A stretch of DNA of 64,000 nt from Catellatospora sichuanensis (GCF_007483665.1 NZ_VIQO01000001.1:496001-560000); one strand, 5' to 3'; numbered from the stretch's first letter, positions 16,087-24,943 are shown. Notes: generated from the letters alone by a model not told the origin. Made by a program: numbers and translations.

Positions 16087-16776
16087 TCAGGTGAGGACCT
16101 TGCGGACCACGGCGAGGAGCTGGCCGAGACCCAGCACGGCCAGGGAGAACCACAGGACCAGGACCATCGTCACCACGCCGGCGGCGAGATCGGGGCCGAC
16201 CTGCGTGGTCGCCGCGGCCGCCAGCAGCAACGACAGCAGGGTCAGCCAGGCGCGGGTGGGCCGGTCGCCGATGGTCGCCGAACCCGCCGCGCGCAATCCG
16301 ACCGCACCGGCCCGGGCCCGGACGTACTCGTGCAGCCACACCATCGCCCCGCAGGCCAGCAGCAGCGCCTGCTGCGCGCCGAGCGACGCCAGCGCGACCA
16401 GCCAGCACACCTCGCTCATCCGGTCGATCATGGTGCGGTAGAACGAGGCTAGCCGGGAGGTCCGGCCCAGCAGCACCGCCAGCGTCTGCCCGACCGTGTC
16501 CGCAGCCAGGCCCAGCACCAGGACCGGCGCGGCCAGTGCGGGCCACGAACCGCCGCGGGCCGCGATGACCGGCACCAGCACCGCGCAGGCCGCGGCGACC
16601 GTCATCGCGTACGCGGGCCGCGCGCCGAACCGGGCCAGCACCCCGCCGACCGTGAACGCGGCCCGCAGCCACTTGCGCAGCAGCGGGCCCGCATGGCGCG
16701 GGTCGTACCCGTCGTGCGAGTTCGACCAGCCGGAGACATACCCGTCCCAGCTCGTGTTCGTCGTCGGCGCCGCCAT
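16087..16776 (-). CDS. CDP-alcohol phosphatidyltransferase-like membrane protein with a degenerate active site
   Basis: The protein has 229 residues with about six membrane helices and the overall plan of actinobacterial CDP-alcohol phosphotransferases, which join a CDP-lipid and an alcohol. The family signature is D-x2-D-G-x2-A-R-x8-9-G-x3-D-x3-D. Here the matching region reads DTVGQTLAVLLGRTSRLA, then SFYRTMIDRMSE. The first and last Asp survive, but the second (of Asp-Gly) and third appear to be replaced, so the enzyme may be inactive or altered. The later WLHEYVRARAGAVG segment is family-like. ATG at 16776 was chosen. It lies downstream of metF with 46 bases between. Confidence 0.72.
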   Translation of the reverse strand: MAAPTTNTSWDGYVSGWSNSHDGYDPRHAGPLLRKWLRAAFTVGGVLARFGARPAYAMTVAAACAVLVPVIAARGGSWPALAAPVLVLGLAADTVGQTLAVLLGRTSRLASFYRTMIDRMSEVCWLVALASLGAQQALLLACGAMVWLHEYVRARAGAVGLRAAGSATIGDRPTRAWLTLLSLLLAAAATTQVGPDLAAGVVTMVLVLWFSLAVLGLGQLLAVVRKVLT

Positions 16777-16822
16777 GCTCCACTCCCGGTCCGCCTGCCC
16801 TGGCAGGCCACCCGGGTGGGAG

Positions 16823-17743
16823 CTACACCGCGGCGCCCACCCGTAGCCGCTGCCACACCTCACGGGTGGCCGTCGACCGGTTCAACGTGATGAAGTGCAG
16901 GCCGGGTGCGCCCTCGGCGAGCAGCTTCGTGCTCAGCTCGGTGGCCACCTCGACGCCGATGGCCCGCACCGCCTGGGGGTCGTCGGCGACCGCGCGCAGC
17001 CGCTCGGCCAGGTCCGGCGGGAACGCCGCGCCGGACAGCTGCGCCATCCGCTCGATCTGGCTGACGTTGGTCACCGGCATGACACCCGGGATGATCGGCG
17101 CATCGCAGCCCTCCGCGGCGGCGGCGTCGCGCAGCCGCGCCCAGTCCTGCCAGTCGAAGAAGAACTGCGTGATCGCGTAATCGGCGCCGGCCCGGCACTT
17201 GCGGACGAAGTGGTGCACGTCCGAGGCGAAGTCGGCCGACCGCGGGTGCTTCTCCGGGAACGCGGCCACGCCGACGCAGTAGTCGCCGCTGTCCTTCAGC
17301 AGCCGCACCAGCTCCTCGGCGTAGTGCAGCCCACGCGGGTGGGCGACCCATTCGGCCTGCGGGTCGCTGCCCGGCGGGTCGCCGCGCAGCGCCAGCATGT
17401 TGCGCACGCCCGCGTCCGAGTAGTGCCCGATGACGTTGCGCAGCTCGCCGATCGAGTGGTTGACCGCGGTCAGGTGCCCCAGCGGCAGCAGCGTCGTCTC
17501 GGTCGCGATGCGCTCGGTGAGCTGCACCGTCGTGTCCCGGGTGCTGCCGCCCGCGCCGTACGTGATGGAGACGAAGGACGGCTGCAGCGATTCCAGCTCC
17601 CGGATCGACTGCCACAGCAGGCGTTCGCCGTCGGCGGTCTTGGGCGGGAAGAACTCGAACGAGAACGTCGGCTCCCCGGACGCCAGCAGCTCGCGGACGG
17701 TCGGCCGGGGTCCCGGCATGGTGGATGGAGCACGCAGCGTCAC
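16823..17743 (-). CDS. metF: Methylenetetrahydrofolate reductase
   Basis: The protein is about 306 residues and is a TIM-barrel enzyme that reduces 5,10-methylene-THF to 5-methyl-THF for methionine synthesis. It shows [14 protein letters not shown] near the N-terminus, [26 protein letters not shown] and the ITQFFFD strand. The gene corresponds to Rv2172c of M. tuberculosis, judged by position and by its neighbours. The start is taken as GTG at 17743, because TAGAGT sits seven bases upstream on the coding strand and fits a leaderless promoter; ATG at 17719 is the alternative. It is read away from the XRE/polyprenyl synthase side. Confidence 0.93.
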   Translation of the reverse strand: MTLRAPSTMPGPRPTVRELLASGEPTFSFEFFPPKTADGERLLWQSIRELESLQPSFVSITYGAGGSTRDTTVQLTERIATETTLLPLGHLTAVNHSIGELRNVIGHYSDAGVRNMLALRGDPPGSDPQAEWVAHPRGLHYAEELVRLLKDSGDYCVGVAAFPEKHPRSADFASDVHHFVRKCRAGADYAITQFFFDWQDWARLRDAAAAEGCDAPIIPGVMPVTNVSQIERMAQLSGAAFPPDLAERLRAVADDPQAVRAIGVEVATELSTKLLAEGAPGLHFITLNRSTATREVWQRLRVGAAV

Positions 17744-17750
17744 CCTGCCG

Positions 17751-17756
17751 ACTCTA
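17751..17756 (-). promoter_or_regulatory. -10 element of a leaderless promoter before metF
   Basis: The coding strand reads TAGAGT, then seven bases, then the GTG start at 17743. It fits TANNNT at the distance expected when transcription begins on the start codon. Confidence 0.5.
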
Positions 17757-17868
17757 TCGGCCGACCGGTCTGAGGAGCGGTTTCGTCCCAGTGCGTGGTG
17801 CGCCCCGCCCACGTGACCGTGCTCACGGGCCCCTCTGGTCTCATCCGCACCCGTCCGGGCCGGCGCGC

Positions 17869-18153
17869 TCACCGCGGCTCCTCGTCGGTGAGGAACCAGT
17901 CCGCGAACGAGGCCGACCCGCGTCCCACCGCCGGGTGCCGGCAGGCGGCGAGCAGCCCGCGTTCGGCATACCGCCGCGGCGGGCAGGGCCACGGCAGCTC
18001 GCACACCCGGCAGCGGTGCACCGGCGGCCGGAAGCCCGCACCCGGCACGTGGTCGTGCAGCAGTCGCGCGGCCAGCCGCCACATCAGCGGCTGCACCACC
18101 TGCTCCGGCGGGTCCAGCGGCGGGTTCTCCCAGTCGATCGGGGGCAGATCCAT
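17869..18153 (-). CDS. Small Cys-containing hypothetical protein
   Basis: The protein has 94 residues. It begins [16 protein letters not shown] and contains [12 protein letters not shown] followed by [24 protein letters not shown]. Two CxxC-like pairs suggest bound metal, as in small zinc-ribbon proteins. I recognise this layout from actinomycete proteins found beside short GntR regulators, without a known function. The ATG at 18153 is clear: GGAGG lies five bases upstream. The frame is open further upstream, but that part has no gene-like features. The GntR gene lies 294 bases upstream in the same direction. That gap holds an A/T-richer part with TTGACA near 18414 on the leftward strand, perhaps its promoter. 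Confidence 0.65.
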   Translation of the reverse strand: MDLPPIDWENPPLDPPEQVVQPLMWRLAARLLHDHVPGAGFRPPVHRCRVCELPWPCPPRRYAERGLLAACRHPAVGRGSASFADWFLTDEEPR

Positions 18154-18447
18154 CAGACCCTCCAGGGTGTACGCGACGAAGGGCACCGGGGCGACGCAGG
18201 CCATGGGAGATGACGCGCCGCCCCGGCGGCTCACACCGGTGTCGGGAGTGCCGTCCACCAGCGCGAGCCCGTTCATCACAGCGAAGATTCCGCCGCACGG
18301 GAGGGGCCAGCACAAAGATGTGAAGGGGCCAGGGGACTTGGAGTCCTTACACGGCTCCGACCAGCGCGGATATCTACTTCGCGGCCCGAACGCTCGACAT
18401 CACGCAAGGTCAACGGCTGTCAAGAGCCCAGTCGCCGAAATGCGCGA

Positions 18448-18774
18448 TCAGGTGACGGCCCGCGCCCGCGGACCCGTGTCATGGTCTTGAATCGCCGTGC
18501 CGGCACCCCAGTAACCGCTGGCCGGCCGCCCCGGCGAGCTGCGCACGATGCGCTCGAACCGGCGCACGTACGTCCCCGCACCGGGCCGTGCCATCACCAG
18601 GCCGTCGGCGCGCAGCACGTCCAGCGCACGCGTCGCGATGCTCACGGCGACGCCGTGCTGTGCGGCGATCTCACGCAGAGAAGGCAGGCGTATCCCCTCT
18701 GCCAGCTCACCGCTGAGGATGAGTCGGCGCAGCTGATCCGCCACCCGCCGGTATGCCGGTTGCTCGCCCGCCAT
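18448..18774 (-). CDS. Short GntR family transcriptional regulator
   Basis: The protein has about 108 residues and consists of only the winged helix DNA-binding domain. YRRVADQLRRLILSGEL is the first helix, LPSLREIAAQHGVAVSIATRALDVLRADGL is the helix-turn-helix, and VMARPGAGTYV is the wing. There is no room for a ligand-binding domain, so the tail (Arg-rich, ending in RARAVT) may mediate dimer or partner contact. ATG at 18774 is chosen at the family start, but its best Shine-Dalgarno (GGAGG) is 13 bases away; ATG at 18858 would give a longer, non-conserved start. The target is unknown; the Cys-containing small protein downstream is a candidate. Confidence 0.8.
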   Translation of the reverse strand: MAGEQPAYRRVADQLRRLILSGELAEGIRLPSLREIAAQHGVAVSIATRALDVLRADGLVMARPGAGTYVRRFERIVRSSPGRPASGYWGAGTAIQDHDTGPRARAVT

Positions 18775-18937
18775 CGCGCAGGACGACCCTCCGTCGTTCG
18801 GAACAGTCGCACTCCACGACACCACGGGGGATGGTGATCTCTCCTCCGACACGGTCATCGCTGCGGCGGGCCATGGGCGGACGATCACTCGGTATTTCAG
18901 TTGGCCGGCCGGCTGTGCGGGGCCATCCTGATCCACG

Positions 18938-20212
18938 ATGACCGAACCGGATGACGACGGACACCACTGGTACTACGACCATCCCCGGACCCTGCTGGGA
19001 TGCCTGCAACGCGGGCATGGGCGCGGCGTGCTCAAGGCACGCCGCGATCGACGCGACGCAAGCGTGACCGAGGCCGTGTTCGCCTGCATCGCGCGCGACC
19101 ACCGCTGGGACCGCCAGGTCGACGACTGCGGCGACTATCTCGCCCGCCTGGTCCGCGACCTGGACATGGATCTCACACCGATCGTCGATCTCTTCTGGAC
19201 AGCCGACCGGGACCTCGACCTCGACGACGAGACCTCCTACGACGAGGGCTCCTTCCACGTCACGCTCAGGGTGCTGGAGACGCTCGGTCACGCGGGTGAC
19301 CGCCGGGCGGTGGCCGCGCTGCGGCAGGCCGTTGCCGAGGCCGACCACTGGATGGCGGTGCTCGACGAGATCACCGGTCGGTGGCCCAGGCAGAGTTGGG
19401 ACGACCTCGACACCGTGGTGCTCGCCCGGTTGACCCCGCAGGACGAGGACGACGTGCTGGGGTTCCGGGACCCCTGGACCACCTGGGCGCAGCGGCATCC
19501 CCGGATCCGCGACCTGACCCGGCGGACGGCCGAACGCAGCGCACGCCCGCCGACGCCCGCCCCACGCCCCAACGATGTGCTGGTCGCGGTGCTGACCGAC
19601 CCGCTGGCGTCGCGCGGCGAGCGGTCGGCTGCGGTGCGGGAGCTGGCCCGATCCGCGCCGGAGCCGCGGTTGCTGGATCTGGCCGAGGACCTTTTCGGGA
19701 CGCCGCTGCTGCACCGTGCGGTCTCCCGGCTGGGCCCGGCCGCGATCGGCCACGCCAGGGTGTGGGCCCAGGACGGGCGGATGCACCGGTTCGGCGCGGG
19801 CCTGCTCGCCGCGCACGGCACTGAGCAGGACATCCCTCGGCTGATCGAAGCCTGGGACAGGTTGTGGGAGGGCGACGAGTGGTGCGGGTTCGACACCCTG
19901 GCCGACGGCTTCGCCCGCTTCGGTGCTGTCGCGGCCGATGCCGTGCCGCGGTTGTGGGCGATGTGGCAGTGGACTCCGCATTCGTACGAGCGGACGGCCT
20001 GCCTGCGGGCGCTGCTGGCGGTCGACCCCCTGGCCGCCGAGGTTCCGCTGGTGCAGGGCCTGTTCGACAGCGAGAGCGGTGTGCGCGAGTTCGCCGCTGC
20101 CCACGTCCACCTCGACGAACTCACCAGGACGGTGCTGGACGGCCTTGTCCACGATCCGATCGAGACACCCGAGGTCCGGCAACTCGCGGCGACGCGGCTC
20201 GCAGCGCGATGA
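18938..20212 (+). CDS. HEAT-like repeat hypothetical protein
   Basis: The protein has 424 residues, is acidic, and lacks a signal peptide or membrane segment. Its long succession of alpha-helical pairs (for example FHVTLRVLETLGHAGDRRAVAALRQAVAEAD and RSAAVRELARSAPEPRLLDLAEDLFG) has the pattern of HEAT or Armadillo repeats, which usually bind protein partners. WTPHSYERTACLRALLAVD is another helix pair near the end. No catalytic motif was seen. The gene is divergent from the short GntR regulator, and a 22-base-arm inverted repeat starts in its stop codon. The call is by pattern only; function is unknown. Confidence 0.7.
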   Translation: MTEPDDDGHHWYYDHPRTLLGCLQRGHGRGVLKARRDRRDASVTEAVFACIARDHRWDRQVDDCGDYLARLVRDLDMDLTPIVDLFWTADRDLDLDDETSYDEGSFHVTLRVLETLGHAGDRRAVAALRQAVAEADHWMAVLDEITGRWPRQSWDDLDTVVLARLTPQDEDDVLGFRDPWTTWAQRHPRIRDLTRRTAERSARPPTPAPRPNDVLVAVLTDPLASRGERSAAVRELARSAPEPRLLDLAEDLFGTPLLHRAVSRLGPAAIGHARVWAQDGRMHRFGAGLLAAHGTEQDIPRLIEAWDRLWEGDEWCGFDTLADGFARFGAVAADAVPRLWAMWQWTPHSYERTACLRALLAVDPLAAEVPLVQGLFDSESGVREFAAAHVHLDELTRTVLDGLVHDPIETPEVRQLAATRLAAR

Positions 20213-20271
20213 TCGCCGTCGCGTGTCGGAAAGTGAGGCCGGAGCGCGTTTTCCGACACGAGACAGCGATC
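20211..20271. repeat. Type E inverted repeat overlapping a stop codon
   Basis: Arms 20211-20232 (GATCGCCGTCGCGTGTCGGA...) and 20250-20271 are complementary at 20 of 22 positions around a 17-base spacer. The left arm begins at the last two bases of the HEAT-like gene's TGA. Confidence 0.8.
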
Positions 20272-20400
20272 GCGAAAGCGGCGATCTCGGGGCGAGGCCG
20301 CGGTGTCGTACGCGGACGGTAGAAACGGGTCGGCGCATGGGGGCCTGCGCCGGGGGTCGGCTGTGTCCGGTAACGCCGTGGGACGAGCCTGGAGGCCGCC

Positions 20401-21759
20401 GTGTCCCGTCCACCACTGGGCAGACTGATCGCTGAGACCCGACGCCGTCGCGGGTACAGCCAGACCAGGCTCGCCGCGCTGCTCTGCGCGGCGGCTGAGG
20501 TCACCACGGTGACCAGGCACGAGGTGAGCCGCTGGGAGCGGGGTGACCGGCTGCCCGGCGCGCAGTGGCTGGCCTGGCTCGCGCTCGTGCTCGACCTGCC
20601 GCCCGCTTGGCTGGCCGCCGCCGCGCGGCCGGTCGACCGGTCGGCTCCCACCGACGGCGTCACCCGGCTGCACCGGCTCGCCGAGCAGTGGCTGCGCCAT
20701 GCCGTGCACGGCGACGCCGCGCCGGGCGAGTCCTGGCGCCTGGCAGACCTGGGCGCCGCACGATCGCCGGCCGGATCCGGCCACGCTGCCGCCGGATCGG
20801 TGCACACCGGGTGGGGCCGGTTCCTCGTACGGCCGGGCGACCGGGAGGCCGCGCAGCTCGATCGGCACATCGCCGAGCTGCGGCGGATGGACGATCTCGT
20901 GGGCGGGGCCGATCTGGCCCCGGTGGCGCACCGGTGCTGGTCGCAGGCGGCCGACCGGTTGCACCGCGCGCGCGGCGCGGACAGACGGCGCCTGTTGCGG
21001 CCCACGACGGAGCTGGCGCAGCTCGCCGGGTGGACCGCCGCCGACGCCGGGGACCGGGCGACCGCGCTGCGGGCATACCGGGCGGGGCTGGTGCTGGCGA
21101 TGGAGGCTGACGACACTGCGCTGGGCGGGCACGTGCTGGGCGGGGCCAGCCATCTGCTCTGCGAGGCGGATCCGCGAGCGGCCTGGCGGCTGGCCCGGAT
21201 CGCCGCGGCGGGCACGCGCCGGGTGGGCAGCCCCGGTCTGCGGGCGCTGCTCGCGCACCGGGCGGCGCTGGCCGCGGCGCGGGCCGGAGACGGGCGTGCC
21301 GCGGCCGACGGGCTGCTGGTCGCCCGGCGGCTCGGCGACCGGGTGCGGCCGGAGCATGAGCCCTCCTGGCTGTACTGGCTGGACCAGACCGAGCTGGCCG
21401 CGATGACGGGCCGCTGCCTGGTCGTGCTGGACCGGCCGGTGCGGGCGCTGCCGCTGCTGGAGCAGCCGGGCCTGCGGCGGCCGCGCCGCGGTCAGCCGCG
21501 CACCCGCGCGGTCTACGCGGGCTGGCTGGCGCGTGCCCTGCTCGGCGTCGGCGAGGTGGAGCAGGCCTGCGCGGTCGGCGCGGACGCAGCGGTCGAGGCG
21601 GTGCGGGCCGGGTCGGTGCGGGCAGCCGAGCAGACCCGCGAACTGTCGGTGCGGCTGGCGGCCCGTACGCAGACCCGCGCGGTGCGTGACTTGAGTGAGC
21701 TGATCACCCAGCTCACGTCATACCTCCCGGGGTCATCCACACGGCCGGGAGTGAACTAA
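20401..21759 (+). CDS. XRE family transcriptional regulator with a long helical C-terminal region
   Basis: The protein has 452 residues. The N-terminal helix-turn-helix (about 5-65) is of the XRE/Cro type: LGRLIAETRRRRGYSQTRLAALL, then TRHEVSRWERGDRLPGAQWLAWLALVLDLPP. The remaining 380 residues form repeated Ala/Leu-rich helices, like the TPR-type signal domains of actinomycete XRE regulators. It is probably cytoplasmic and may sense a small peptide or partner. GTG at 20401 has TGGAGG five bases upstream. It ends nine bases before the polyprenyl synthase start, but that gene has its own -10, so shared transcription is uncertain. Confidence 0.82.
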   Translation: MSRPPLGRLIAETRRRRGYSQTRLAALLCAAAEVTTVTRHEVSRWERGDRLPGAQWLAWLALVLDLPPAWLAAAARPVDRSAPTDGVTRLHRLAEQWLRHAVHGDAAPGESWRLADLGAARSPAGSGHAAAGSVHTGWGRFLVRPGDREAAQLDRHIAELRRMDDLVGGADLAPVAHRCWSQAADRLHRARGADRRRLLRPTTELAQLAGWTAADAGDRATALRAYRAGLVLAMEADDTALGGHVLGGASHLLCEADPRAAWRLARIAAAGTRRVGSPGLRALLAHRAALAAARAGDGRAAADGLLVARRLGDRVRPEHEPSWLYWLDQTELAAMTGRCLVVLDRPVRALPLLEQPGLRRPRRGQPRTRAVYAGWLARALLGVGEVEQACAVGADAAVEAVRAGSVRAAEQTRELSVRLAARTQTRAVRDLSELITQLTSYLPGSSTRPGVN

Positions 21760-21762
21760 GTT
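21757..21762 (+). promoter_or_regulatory. -10 element of a leaderless promoter before the polyprenyl synthase gene
   Basis: TAAGTT fits TANNNT and ends six bases before the ATG at 21769. It overlaps the stop codon of the XRE gene. Confidence 0.5.
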
Positions 21763-21768
21763 CGTCCC

Positions 21769-22839
21769 ATGACCATTCACCCGGTGGACCGGGCCGCGCT
21801 GCGTCCGCGGGTCGAGAAGGCTCTGGCGGTCTTCCTGGCCGACCGCCGGGCGCACATGGCGGGCATCGATGCCGGCCTCGGCCCGCTGGCAGACGCCGTG
21901 GAGGCGTTCGTGCTGGGCGGCGGCAAACGCCTGCGCCCCGCCTTCGCCTACTGGGGTTACCGCGGAGCGGGCGGCGAGGACCGCGACGACGTGGTGTCCG
22001 CGCTGGCCGCCCTGGAGCTGGTGCAGGCGAGCGCGCTGATGCACGACGACCTGATGGACGCCTCCGACACCCGCCGCGGCGAGCCGGCGGTGCACCGCCG
22101 GTTCGCGATGCTGCACGACCGCGAGAACTGGCAGGGCGGGGCGGCCGGGTTCGGCGCGGCGGCCGCGATCCTGCTCGGTGACCTGTGCCTGGTCTGGTCG
22201 GACGAGATGCTGCACGCGGGTGGGCTCGACCCGGTGACCGTGGCGCGGGCGCGGCCGGTCTTCGACCTGATGCGCACCGAGGTCATGATCGGGCAGTACC
22301 TCGACGTGCTCACCCAGGCCTCGGCGGACACCTCGGTGGAACGGGCGTCGCAGGTGGCCCGGTTCAAGTCGGCGAAGTACACCGTCGAGCACCCGCTGCT
22401 GCTGGGGGCCGCACTGGCCGACGCCCCCGCCGCGCTGAGCCAGGCTTACTCGGCCTTCGGGCTGCCGCTGGGCGAGGCGTTCCAGCTGCGCGACGACGTG
22501 CTCGGGGTGTTCGGCGATCCGGTGGCCACGGGCAAACCGGCCGGGGACGACCTGCGTGAAGGCAAGCGGACCTATCTCATCGTCATGGCGCTCGCGCACG
22601 CCGCGCCCGCGGACCGCGACACGCTCGCCGCCGCGCTGGGCAGGCCCGATCTCGACGAGGCCGGCGTGGCGCAGCTGCGCCGGATCATCACGGAGTCGGG
22701 CGCGCTGGCCCGCACGGAGACGTACATCGCCGAGCTGACCACGACGGCGCTCGCCGCGCTGGAGGCCGCGCCGGTCGAGCCCGAGGCGGCCGAGATGCTG
22801 CGCGAGCTGGCCGACGCCGCGGTGCACCGCGCCACCTGA
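21769..22839 (+). CDS. Polyprenyl (geranylgeranyl-type) diphosphate synthase
   Basis: The protein has 356 residues and condenses isopentenyl diphosphate onto an allylic primer. Both Asp-rich motifs are intact: HDDLMD (DDLMD at 93-97) and FQLRDDVLG around residue 243, with the GGGKRLRPAF motif before them and GKPAGDDLREGKRTYL later. It corresponds by position to Rv2173 (IdsA2). Nearby lycopene cyclase genes suggest that some C20 product feeds carotenoid synthesis; feeding polyprenyl-phosphate mannose pathways is also possible. Chain length cannot be fixed by eye. The convergent RNase gene ends two bases after its stop. Confidence 0.92.
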   Translation: MTIHPVDRAALRPRVEKALAVFLADRRAHMAGIDAGLGPLADAVEAFVLGGGKRLRPAFAYWGYRGAGGEDRDDVVSALAALELVQASALMHDDLMDASDTRRGEPAVHRRFAMLHDRENWQGGAAGFGAAAAILLGDLCLVWSDEMLHAGGLDPVTVARARPVFDLMRTEVMIGQYLDVLTQASADTSVERASQVARFKSAKYTVEHPLLLGAALADAPAALSQAYSAFGLPLGEAFQLRDDVLGVFGDPVATGKPAGDDLREGKRTYLIVMALAHAAPADRDTLAAALGRPDLDEAGVAQLRRIITESGALARTETYIAELTTTALAALEAAPVEPEAAEMLRELADAAVHRAT

Positions 22840-22840
22840 G

Positions 22841-23281
22841 CTACCGCAGCACCTGCCGGAAGCTGTCGTAGTGGTCGTCGGTGTAGTAGATGTCCCCGTC
22901 GCGGCCCGCCACCAGCCGCCGCGCACCGCGGTCGCGTGAACCCGGCGTGGGCACCGTGTACTCGCGGTAGTAGCCGCGCGGCTGCCGGGGCAGGATGCCC
23001 TCCAGATTGCCGAACACGGTGCCGTCCTTGTCGTAGGGGAACGGCCCGTTCGCGTCGATCAGCGCGACCGTGGCGACCGCCTCCTTGGGCAGGTCGCGCA
23101 GAGGCACCGTGGGCAGCCCCGACACCGGGGTCCGGCCGCCCGACGCGGCGGGCGCGCCGCCCTCGCCGGAGGGCGTCATGGCGGTACGCGCGCAGTACCC
23201 CACCAGCGCCATGAGGGCGATCAGCAGCACCGCCACCACGGCGGCGATCGTGATGTTGCGCCGCGTCGCATACCTGTCCAC
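22841..23281 (-). CDS. Membrane-anchored guanyl-specific ribonuclease (N1/T1/barnase-like family)
   Basis: The protein has about 146 residues. A single N-terminal membrane helix (IAAVVAVLLIALMALVGYC) is followed by a Gly/Ser linker and an RNase Sa-like domain of about 80 residues. The Streptomyces RNase Sa pattern is clear: FPYDKDGTVFGNLEGILP, GYYREYTVPTPG, RGARRLVAG and YYTDDHYDSF. The Glu, Arg and His that catalyse RNA cleavage are in their expected positions. RNases of this family are secreted toxins; here the anchor would hold the domain outside the cell membrane. GTG at 23281 is taken as start, with ATG about 55 bases upstream possible. No barstar-like inhibitor gene was seen. Confidence 0.88.
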   Translation of the reverse strand: MDRYATRRNITIAAVVAVLLIALMALVGYCARTAMTPSGEGGAPAASGGRTPVSGLPTVPLRDLPKEAVATVALIDANGPFPYDKDGTVFGNLEGILPRQPRGYYREYTVPTPGSRDRGARRLVAGRDGDIYYTDDHYDSFRQVLR

Positions 23282-23338
23282 ATCAGGGAGTGTGCGGTGT
23301 CGCGTGGGTGCGATCAAGGACCGTGGAATCATCAACGG

Positions 23339-24943
23339 GTGCTCCCCCACGCCGCCTCCCGTGCCGCCGTCGCCCTGGGCTGCGTCTCGGGCGTGCTGCT
23401 GGCCGCCTCGGCGTACCTGGCGGGCGCGCTGCCCGGCGGCGACCCCGGACCCGGGCTGCGGCTGGGCGGGTTCGGTGCGGTGCCCGGGAGTTTCCTGCTG
23501 GGGCTGGCGTGCTGGCTGGTCGGTATGGCCGGCTGGACGGCCGCATGGTGGCGGCTGGGCCGGGCCGGGGATCTGATCACCGGCAGGTCGGGACCTGACC
23601 TGGCCGAGGGCGCGCGGGGCGCCGGCCCGGCGGGCCGCACGGGCACGTCGGGTCGACCCGGCACGGTGGGCCGGTGGGCCGGCCCGGCGTGGCGGCTGCT
23701 GGCGATCGGGGCGGCGTGGGCCGCGCCGCTGCTGGTCGCGCCGCCGCTGGGCAGCCGCGACGCTTACGCGTACGCCTGCCAGGGCTGGCTGTGGCGGGCG
23801 GGCCTGGACCCGTACACGATGGGTGTCGCCGACGGCGGCTGTCCTTGGACCTCGGCCGTCCCGGAACTCTGGTGGCACACCCCGACCCCCTACGGCCCCG
23901 TCGCGGTGCTGCTGACCGCCGCCGTGACCGGCCTCGGCGGCCTGATCGGCGCGCTGGCAGGCCTGCGCATGCTCACCCTCGCCGCACTGGCCCTGCTCGC
24001 CCTCGCCCTACCGCCCCTGGCCCGCGCCTGCGGCGTCCCCGTGCCCGCCGCCTACTGGCTCGCCCTGCTCACCCCCCTGACCGCCGTCCATGCCCTCTCC
24101 GCTCTCCACAACGACGCCCTGGTCGCCGCCCTCACCGTCACCGCCCTCGCCCTGACCCTGACCACCCGAGATCGCGACGATCTTGCGCGAACTGTCGCCC
24201 CTTTGCCCGGTTCGGGCGTGTCGTCCCCACAGGCCGCGCAAGATCGTCCCCGCGCGGGCGGGGCGGGGGCGTGGTGGGGGGCGGTTGGGGTGGGGGGCTT
24301 GGTGGCGGGGGCGGTGGGGGTCAAGGTGACGGCGGTGGTGGTGGTGCCGTTCGTGCTGGTGTTGCTGGGGCGGCGGTGGTGGGCGGGGGCGGTTGCGGGG
24401 GTTGCCGCGTTCGCTGGGGTGAGTGTGGTGAGCGGGCTGGGCCTGGGGTGGGTTTCGGCGCTGCGCGGGACCGGGGAGCTGGTGCAGTGGAGTTCGCCGC
24501 CGACGGCGGTCGGTATGGCTGCGGGCTATGTGTTGCGGCTGGTCGGGCGGGGCGAGTGGGTCGATGCGGCGGTGGCCGTGGGGCGGGCGTCGGGGCTGGT
24601 GGCGCTGGTGGCGGTCGGGGTGTGGGGGTTGGTGCACGCGTGGCGGCGGCGGGGTGACGCCGGGGCGGTGGTGCGGGCGTGCGGGTGGGTGATGGCCGCG
24701 ACGGCGCTGCTCGGGCCGGTGTTCTATCCGTGGTACGCGCTGGCGCCGCTGGCCGTGCTCGCGGCCGCGGAGACGGATCCGCGACGGCGGAGGTGGCTGG
24801 CTGTGGCGGCCGCGGTCTGCGCGTTCCTGACGCTGCCCAACGGGCTCGGGGTGCCGGTGCTGACCAAGGCGGTCGGCGCGTTCGCGGTCACGGCCGCGCT
24901 GATCGTCGCCGCCGTCCGGTCCAGACCCAGAGCGACAGCGTGA
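23339..24943 (+). CDS. Polyprenyl-phosphomannose-dependent mannosyltransferase (MptA/MptB-like, GT-C fold)
   Basis: The protein is about 534 residues with ten or more membrane helices. GT-C features of the Mpt group are visible: GSRDAYAYACQGWLWRAGLDPYTMG with the acidic loop after the first helices, TPTPYGPVAVLL, HALSALHNDALVAAL and FYPWYALAPLAVL. Such enzymes extend the alpha-1,6-mannan core of lipomannan outside the membrane. It corresponds by position to Rv2174 (MptA). A 73-base inverted repeat (24176-24248) is inserted in frame, adding about 25 residues to a loop. Before it codons end mostly in C, after it mostly in G. The last 56 bases overlap the convergent cyclase gene. Confidence 0.88.
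   Translation: MLPHAASRAAVALGCVSGVLLAASAYLAGALPGGDPGPGLRLGGFGAVPGSFLLGLACWLVGMAGWTAAWWRLGRAGDLITGRSGPDLAEGARGAGPAGRTGTSGRPGTVGRWAGPAWRLLAIGAAWAAPLLVAPPLGSRDAYAYACQGWLWRAGLDPYTMGVADGGCPWTSAVPELWWHTPTPYGPVAVLLTAAVTGLGGLIGALAGLRMLTLAALALLALALPPLARACGVPVPAAYWLALLTPLTAVHALSALHNDALVAALTVTALALTLTTRDRDDLARTVAPLPGSGVSSPQAAQDRPRAGGAGAWWGAVGVGGLVAGAVGVKVTAVVVVPFVLVLLGRRWWAGAVAGVAAFAGVSVVSGLGLGWVSALRGTGELVQWSSPPTAVGMAAGYVLRLVGRGEWVDAAVAVGRASGLVALVAVGVWGLVHAWRRRGDAGAVVRACGWVMAATALLGPVFYPWYALAPLAVLAAAETDPRRRRWLAVAAAVCAFLTLPNGLGVPVLTKAVGAFAVTAALIVAAVRSRPRATA
24176..24248. repeat. Type F inverted repeat inside the mannosyltransferase gene
   Basis: Perfect 14-base arms GACGATCTTGCGCG (24176-24189) and CGCGCAAGATCGTC (24235-24248) enclose 45 bases; after two mismatches CTGT and ACAG extend the pairing. 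The reading frame is kept through it. Codon third positions switch from C to G across it. Confidence 0.8.
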
